Shown in pieces: positions 33,342 to 37,179 of a DNA stretch of 37,179 bases (position 1 is its first letter; the number at the start of each line of letters is the position of its first letter). The position numbers were made by a program, and so were the translations under genes. This stretch comes from Alicyclobacillus sacchari. GTDB taxonomy: Bacteria > Bacillota > Bacilli > Alicyclobacillales > Alicyclobacillaceae. Location of the stretch: NCBI RefSeq assembly GCF_004366795.1, contig NZ_SORF01000017.1:1-37179 (forward strand). The letters run 5' to 3'. The notes under the pieces are model-generated. The model did no database searches. It was not told where the DNA came from and saw nothing but the letters and a program-made list of their open reading frames with translations.

Positions 33342-34046
33342 TCAATCCGTGAAATAGTCTGGATATTTGTCCTTGACGACTTGAATGTCCTCACTCACTC
33401 TCGACAAGTGAGCACTCAGGATGGAGGTGGCTCGATCTCGATCCTTCGACTGCAACGCCTCCAACAGTTGTTCGTGCTCCCGAACAAGTCCTTCCGTGTA
33501 CGGGATTTCCTGCAACGACAGGAGGCGAACGCGATTGAGGTGACCCCTCATCTGGGACACGACCGAAACGAGTGTCGCATTGCCAATGGCGGATAGGAGA
33601 AGTCTGTGAAACGCTTCATCGGCTTGCAAGAACTGTACGGCATCGCCATTTTGGATGACTTCCTTCTGAGATTGAAGATTACTGGTCAATGCTCTGTATA
33701 GGTCTTGGTATTTTCTCTGTACGGGTTCCCATTGGTCGACGATCTTGCAAATGGCGCTGACTTCAAGGCTCTCCCTGACGAATCTTGTCTCTTCTACTTT
33801 GCGTTCCGAAATCAGCGCAATTTTCATACCGCGTTGCGGCAGCACGTCGATCAACTGTTCAATATGCAACGCGCGAACGGCTTCGCGAACCGGCGTCCGA
33901 CTGGTGTTCAACATCGTGGAAAATTCCGATTCGTAGACTGTCTGTCCGGGTTTCAGGCGCAACGCGAGGATATTTTCCCGAATAATTTCGTACGCTTGTT
34001 CCCCAAGCGTCTTCTTCCCTTCTCCAAATAGCATACCGATGACCAT
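33342..34046 (-). CDS. GntR-family regulator with FCD domain (FadR subfamily)
   Basis: This transcription factor of about 234 residues has an N-terminal winged helix: Y-E-I-I-R-E-N-I-L-A-L-R-L-K-P-G, Y-E-S-E-F-S-T-M-L-N-T-S-R-T-P-V-R-E-A-V-R-A-L, and L-P-Q-R-G-M-K-I. The C-terminal FCD helical domain has the metal/ligand pattern D-E-A-F-H-R-L-L, R-G-H-L-N-R-V-R, V-R-E-H-E-Q-L-L and L-S-A-H-L-S-R-V. The ATG at 34046 has GGAGGG six bases upstream. Its own promoter carries a TTGTATAC operator, and the same core lies at the ABC promoter. It probably represses both operons until a sugar acid binds. Confidence 0.92.
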   Translation of the reverse strand: MVIGMLFGEGKKTLGEQAYEIIRENILALRLKPGQTVYESEFSTMLNTSRTPVREAVRALHIEQLIDVLPQRGMKIALISERKVEETRFVRESLEVSAICKIVDQWEPVQRKYQDLYRALTSNLQSQKEVIQNGDAVQFLQADEAFHRLLLSAIGNATLVSVVSQMRGHLNRVRLLSLQEIPYTEGLVREHEQLLEALQSKDRDRATSILSAHLSRVSEDIQVVKDKYPDYFTD

Positions 34047-34242
34047 TTTCAACCCTCCGAGTCACAACGTCACGATGCTGGTGTGTCCGGTCCGGTTCGG
34101 TTTATTGTCGAGAATCGAGCCCGTTGACAGCGTCTCCCGCGCTGTGAGGTTCCTGACACAAATCACCTCTTTTATCCATGGAATGAGGTCACTTGAGCAA
34201 AGTTTCCGTAGACATCCTAGAGCGAGGTGCAGTTATAGAGGC

Positions 34243-34271
34243 AGTATATTGTATACTTGTATTCAAGTAAA
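34243..34271 (-). promoter_or_regulatory. gntR operon promoter with embedded operator
   Basis: On the minus strand, TTTACT (34271-34266) and TATACT (34248-34243) are exactly 17 bp apart. The plus-strand sequence TTGTATACTTGTATTCAA at 34249-34266 fills this spacer. It shares its core with the operator at 25687-25712 and ends in an imperfect palindrome. A repressor bound there would cover the promoter, suggesting autoregulation. The leader to the ATG is about 190 nt, with no gene. Confidence 0.7.
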
Positions 34272-34340
34272 TGTACCCAATCGTCTTCAAGTAGCCACTT
34301 TCGGCTGTCATGCCTCGGAGAACCGCTATGCCGGCACATC

Positions 34341-35090
34341 TCACGAGGCGATATGCGGCTCGGCGGCCGTTTCCGATACTGTGCCGGGATTCACGAGCCC
34401 CAACGCGAAGAGGGGTGAGAACACCATGGAACAGACGTGCTGATAACCCGTCGCGGTAAGGTGAATACCATTGTCGCTGGGCATGAATCGCCACAATTGA
34501 ACTTGTCCATCGCGGGCGCGCACATCGATATGGCCAGCCCCGAGCCTTCCCACACCTTAGCGCAGCGCTTCGTCGTATCGGTTATGCCAGCATTCGATTC
34601 CAACGCAGCAGGCAATCCAATGCGCGATGCTCGTGCCAAACCGCATGGACAGATGCCGATAGTAGCGAACTGGATCTAAAGGCAAGAGCGTCAACGGGAG
34701 CAGTTTCGCACCTGCCTCTTGAATCTGTTCCACCATGGGTTCAATGTTGCTCACAAAACTTTAGGGGAACATAAGGTGTGTGCTCGAGATCAGGGGCTTC
34801 AGCGACCTCGTTCCACCGAAAATCGCAGTCGTTGGCTCCAATTTCGATCACGACGATGTCTGGTTTCTCGGACAAGACGTCCTTCGCAAGCCGCTTCAGG
34901 AGCGAACTTGAATTATTCGTTAAACGCGCCGCGATTCGTCACGCTGATCTCACCGAGTGCTGTTGCGGCGCCAAAAGCTGACCGCGGCGACTGTTCGAGA
35001 AGTTTTGGATATGGGTTCTCGACAATGCGCAATCGGCCGCGAATCAAGGATACTCCTGGCGAGACTATCGCCGACGCAAGCAATCCTCAT
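34341..35090 (-). pseudogene. Frameshifted SGNH/GDSL-type hydrolase
   Basis: Read across minus-strand frames, the blocks of an SGNH hydrolase occur in order. M-R-I-A-C-V-G-D-S-L at the start holds the nucleophile Ser. V-V-I-E-I-G-A-N-D-C-D-F-R-W has the block III Asn. I-E-P-M-V-E-Q-I-Q-E-A-G-A-K-L-L-P-L-T follows, and S-D-N-G-I-H-L-T-A-T-G-Y-Q-H-V has the catalytic Asp/His. These blocks fall in different frames, with a stop or shift near 34940, 34760 and 34600, so no full protein can be made. Intact relatives are secreted or cytoplasmic esterases that deacylate sugars. It lies upstream of gntR and may have belonged to the sugar island. Confidence 0.75.
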
Positions 35091-35159
35091 AGGTTGTCGA
35101 ATCTTCTTTCTTTTTGACTCACCCTTACATTTCATAACCCAATTCTAAATGATAACCTA

Positions 35160-35351
35160 GTCTTGATCCGAGCCCCTCCCACGCTTTCCGTCCCCGTGAC
35201 TTTCTCCACCGAAATACGCATCGTCACTTTGTACAAGGCCCTCCAATTGGTACCTTCCATTACGATCTACCATCGCCTTACGCACTTTACGCAACATGCC
35301 CCATGCGGTGAGGTACGACACCCCTATGTTTCGAGCAACCGTCGTGGTAGC
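35160..35351 (-). pseudogene. Internal fragment of an IS1595 transposase (second copy)
   Basis: The bases match 19090-19281 closely, with only scattered substitutions, and encode A-R-N-I-G-V-S-Y-L-T-A-W-G-M-L-R-K-V and L-V-Q-S-D-D-A-Y-F-G-G-E-S-H-G-D-G. Both ends are abrupt. The first catalytic segment reads Q-S-D-D instead of Q-I-D-D. It has the same orientation as the copy at 17366-19584, some 15.6 kb away. Confidence 0.85.
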
Positions 35352-35640
35352 TGTCAACATCGGATGTAAAATGGTTCTTTCGCGTTTTTGGTGATGGATT
35401 CAAAATCCCCTTTAATTCGACAGCATTTTCAGATCTAACACGCTACGATTTGCGTAGAGGTGATAGATATGGACAAGCTTCTCTCCAGCGACTTTCCTGA
35501 GCTCACCGTATCGCATGGATATTTCACTTCATCTCTCGTTGTTTTGCACCTTTCATCGACCTCCTCTGGTTGGTGTTAGGATGAAATAGTGGACACAACG
35601 AATCGAGAATGTAAGAATAAGGCGATTCGAGGTGAGCCAC

Positions 35641-35928
35641 ATGACACAGAAGTACGACAAGGAATTCAAACTTCACGCAGTTCAATTGGCTTTGGAGAGT
35701 GGGAAACCAGCGAGCCAGGTGGCTCGGGAGCTCGGTATTTCGCAAAAGACGTTGTATGGCTGGGTGGCAAAATACAAGGAGGATCCTTCCACCCCGTTCG
35801 TCGGAAGCGGGAACCTCAAGCCGGAAGCGAAGCCCCTACGGGATCTTGAGCGGGAAATCCGTGAACTGCGAGAGGAGAATGCGATCTTAAAAAAAGTTGT
35901 GCGCATCTTCACAAACGACCGGAAATAA
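35641..35928 (+). CDS. IS3-family transposase OrfA
   Basis: A 95-residue HTH_Tnp_1 protein. F-K-L-H-A-V-Q-L-A-L-E-S-G-K-P-A-S-Q-V-A-R-E-L-G is the helix-turn-helix, and L-E-R-E-I-R-E-L-R-E-E-N-A-I-L-K-K the coiled-coil tail. The ATG at 35641 sits behind GAGGTGAG; a GTG at 35632 could add three residues. A slippery A7 near its end leads into orfB. Confidence 0.88.
   Translation: MTQKYDKEFKLHAVQLALESGKPASQVARELGISQKTLYGWVAKYKEDPSTPFVGSGNLKPEAKPLRDLEREIRELREENAILKKVVRIFTNDRK
35889..35895 (+). other. -1 ribosomal frameshift site (A7)
   Basis: The orfA codons TTA AAA AAA GTT contain A-AAA-AAA. A -1 slip gives S-C-A-H-L-H-K-R-P-E-I-K-Y-Q-F-I-H-R, continuing in the orfB frame through the orfA stop at 35928. 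Confidence 0.75.
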
Positions 35929-35975
35929 AGTACCAATTCATCCACAGACACCGCTCCAAATTTTCGGTTGAGAAG

Positions 35976-36807
35976 ATGTGCAAAATATTGGGGGTATCTC
36001 GGAGCGGGTATTATGTGTGGCGTCGGCGCCCTGAGAGCGAGCGTTCCAAGCGTCGCAATCGAATCACGAAGCGGATTCATCAGATATTCGTGAAATCCTG
36101 TCGACTCTACGGCAGTCCTAAAATCACGCAGATCCTGCGGCAAGAGGGCGAACGTGTGGCGCAGAAGACCGTGGCCAAAATCATGCGAGAAAACGGACTT
36201 CGGAGCCGTACAGTTCGCAAGTACAAGGCGACCACGTATTCGAACCATAATTACCCGGTGCAGGAGAATGTGCTAAACCAAACGTTCGTAGCAGAGCGTC
36301 CTAACCAAGTGTACATGGCAGACATCACATACATCCCAACGGATGAGGGATGGCTCTACCTGGCCAGCTTGGAGGATTTATATAGCCGCAAGATTGTGGG
36401 CTGGTGTGCGGACGCACGGATGACAAAAGAGCTGTGCATCAGAGCGCTGGAGCAGGCCTACAAACGCCAGAGACCAACAGAACCAGTGCTGCATCATTCG
36501 GACCGTGGGAAGCCAATATGCCTCTCGTGACTACCAGGAAAAGCTGCGAGAATACAAGATGATTGGTAGCATGAGTCGCAAAGGCAACTGCTTTGATCAT
36601 GCGTGCATCGAATCGTTTCACAGCATTATTAAACGAGAGCTCGTCTATCTGGAAAAGTTCAAAACAAGGGAACAGGCGCTGCGGCGGATCTTCGAATACA
36701 TCGAGATCTGGTACAACCGGGAGCGAGTTCACTCATCCATCGGTTATCGAACACCGATTGAATGCGAAAGAAGATATTTCCAAACATTGATGACCAAGGC
36801 AAGCTGA
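35976..36807 (+). pseudogene. IS3-family OrfB with one-base frameshift
   Basis: The first part reads M-C-K-I-L-G-V-S-R-S-G-Y-Y-V-W and continues into the catalytic core, Y-M-A-D-I-T-Y-I-P-T and V-L-H-H-S-D-R-G. At about 36511 an extra A (GGGAAGCC where GGGAGCC is expected) sends the frame to a stop at 36530. The other frame goes on S-Q-Y-A-S-R-D-Y-Q-E-K-L, S-R-K-G-N-C-F-D-H-A-C-I-E-S-F-H with the last catalytic Glu, and Y-N-R-E-R-V-H-S-S-I-G-Y-R-T-P. All three catalytic acids are encoded, but not in one frame, so the element is probably inactive unless the base is a sequencing error. Confidence 0.85.
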
Positions 36808-37130
36808 GTGGGAACAGAAACTATATCAAAATATTAAAACTTACAATTTCTCTGTTTTGGGGTGTCTATTCTATTGACTTAATACCAGGTAATCACTGTC
36901 CCGACTGCGGACACTGGACCAGTCGTGTCCACAGTCACTACCATCGAACAGTCGAAGATATCCCCATGTGTGACATACAAAGTTGTGTTACGTGTAAGGG
37001 CACGAAAATTCTTCTGTACAAACCCGCACTGTCATCGAAGAATATTCTCCGAACGCTTCCCTGGCTTTCTAGAACTCGACTTCCGTGAGCGTCAAATAGT
37101 GCACACCTAGCGCCAGCGTGCCTGGTGCGA

Positions 37131-37167
37131 GATGATCCCCCCAGAATCCGACCATGGAGGGATCATC
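37131..37167 (+). promoter_or_regulatory. 9-bp hairpin covering a ribosome-binding site
   Basis: GATGATCCC (37131-37139) and GGGATCATC (37159-37167) pair perfectly. The right arm overlaps the GGAGGGA Shine-Dalgarno of the GTG-start ORF at 37168, so translation from read-through transcripts could be blocked. Confidence 0.4.
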
Positions 37168-37179
37168 GTGACGAAGGCG
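37168..37179 (+). CDS. Start of an ORF running off the right edge
   Basis: GTG ACG AAG GCG follows GGAGGGA at good spacing. Only four codons are visible. An SD-sequestering hairpin and the loss of ISL3 sequence near 37090 suggest that another mobile element starts here (inference). Confidence 0.25.

Larger units (their letters stand above)
35571..36887 (+). mobile_element. IS3-family insertion sequence (1317 bp) with GGT target duplication
   Basis: The left end starts TGGTGTTAGGATGAAATAG at 35571 and the right end finishes ATTGACTTAATACCA at 36887. The two 27-bp ends match at 18 positions as inverted repeats and begin and end TGGT/ACCA. GGT directly flanks both sides (35568-35570 and 36888-36890), the 3-bp duplication usual for the family. 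Inside are orfA, an A7 slippery site and orfB. Its ends and proteins differ from those of the IS3 element at 17631-18885, so the two are separate species. Confidence 0.9.
35469..37089 (+). pseudogene. ISL3-family transposase N-terminus, interrupted and frameshifted
   Basis: The ATG at 35469 follows GAGGTGAT and reads M-D-K-L-L-S-S-D-F-P-E-L. At the GGT codon 35568-35570 the frame is split by an IS3 element; after the duplicated GGT it continues in frame as N-H-C-P-D-C-G-H-W-T-S-R-V-H-S-H-Y-H-R-T. This is the zinc-finger region of ISL3 transposases. An extra base near 36982 shifts the frame. The other frame carries on V-V-L-R-V-R-A-R-K-F-F-C-T-N-P-H-C-H-R-R-I-F, the second Cys cluster. The catalytic domain is absent. 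Confidence 0.8.
35373..37090 (+). mobile_element. ISL3-family remnant carrying an inserted IS3 element
   Basis: GGTTCTTTCGCGTTTTTGGTG at 35373-35393 resembles ISL3 terminal repeats, which begin GGCTCTTCCG-like. An ISL3-type transposase N-terminus follows at 35469, split by an IS3 insertion. The right part ends near 37090, where ISL3 resemblance is lost, so the element is truncated there. The family call comes mainly from the protein. Confidence 0.6.

Noticed and set aside
1-37179. tRNA, rRNA, T-box leaders, CRISPR arrays, restriction-modification or phage-defence genes
   Set aside because: Looked for on both strands; no sequence supported any of these.

Overview
The window looks like a chromosomal accessory region of a spore-forming Bacillota, probably of the Alicyclobacillaceae type (inference). 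The pointers are a textbook c-di-AMP (ydaO-type) riboswitch, strong purine-rich Shine-Dalgarno sites with frequent GTG/TTG starts, a CitA-like citrate synthase, a fused PabB-PabC and small DUF2642-like spore-coat-type proteins. No rRNA, tRNA or CRISPR array was seen. Insertion-sequence debris lies at both edges and at two internal places.

Layout. (1) 1-1255: the end of an IS21-like element has cut the front off a CitA-type citrate synthase. (2) 1229-1629, minus strand: a compact transcription unit made of a sigma-A-like promoter, a c-di-AMP riboswitch, a 44-codon ORF and a strong terminator. (3) 1630-5337, minus: an overlapping three-gene envelope operon (O-antigen-ligase/Wzy-like protein, membrane-anchored propeller-like protein, lipoprotein). 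(4) 5866-9127: secreted M23 peptidase, acyl-CoA thioesterase, RluA-type pseudouridine synthase and a GT2 glycosyltransferase. (5) 9310-15546: a glycan cluster. A three-gene operon (2-epimerase, 4,6-dehydratase/5-epimerase, RmlD-like reductase) has the composition expected for a UDP-L-N-acetylquinovosamine- or fucosamine-type nucleotide sugar. It is followed by a GT4, two small DUF2642-like proteins and a large GT2. (6) 15488-17314: pabB-pabC fusion for p-aminobenzoate.

(7) 17366-19584: an IS1595-type transposase gene split by an IS3-family element. (8) 20020-34271, all minus strand: a sugar/sugar-acid island. It contains a GntR/FCD regulator, an enolase-superfamily dehydratase, a xylose-isomerase-like TIM barrel, three Gfo/Idh/MocA oxidoreductases, a YjhG/YagF-type D-xylonate dehydratase, an aldehyde dehydrogenase, an FAH-family protein and an ABC sugar importer without its own ATPase. 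The dehydratase, dehydrogenase and FAH protein together resemble a Weimberg-type route from pentonate to 2-oxoglutarate. The dehydratase and the FAH protein are both broken by amber codons and single-base indels, while the genes around them are open. Near-identical TTGTATAC operators lie at the gntR promoter and at the ABC-operon promoter, so one regulator probably controls both. (9) 34341-37179: a decayed SGNH hydrolase, a second IS1595 fragment, and an ISL3-type transposase gene cut by a second IS3 element that has readable inverted repeats and a 3-bp target duplication. The start of one more ORF lies at the right edge.

The strongest findings are the stand-alone c-di-AMP riboswitch/mini-ORF unit, the shared operator pair, the selectively decayed Weimberg-like pathway, and the bracketing of the sugar island by same-strand IS1595 copies.
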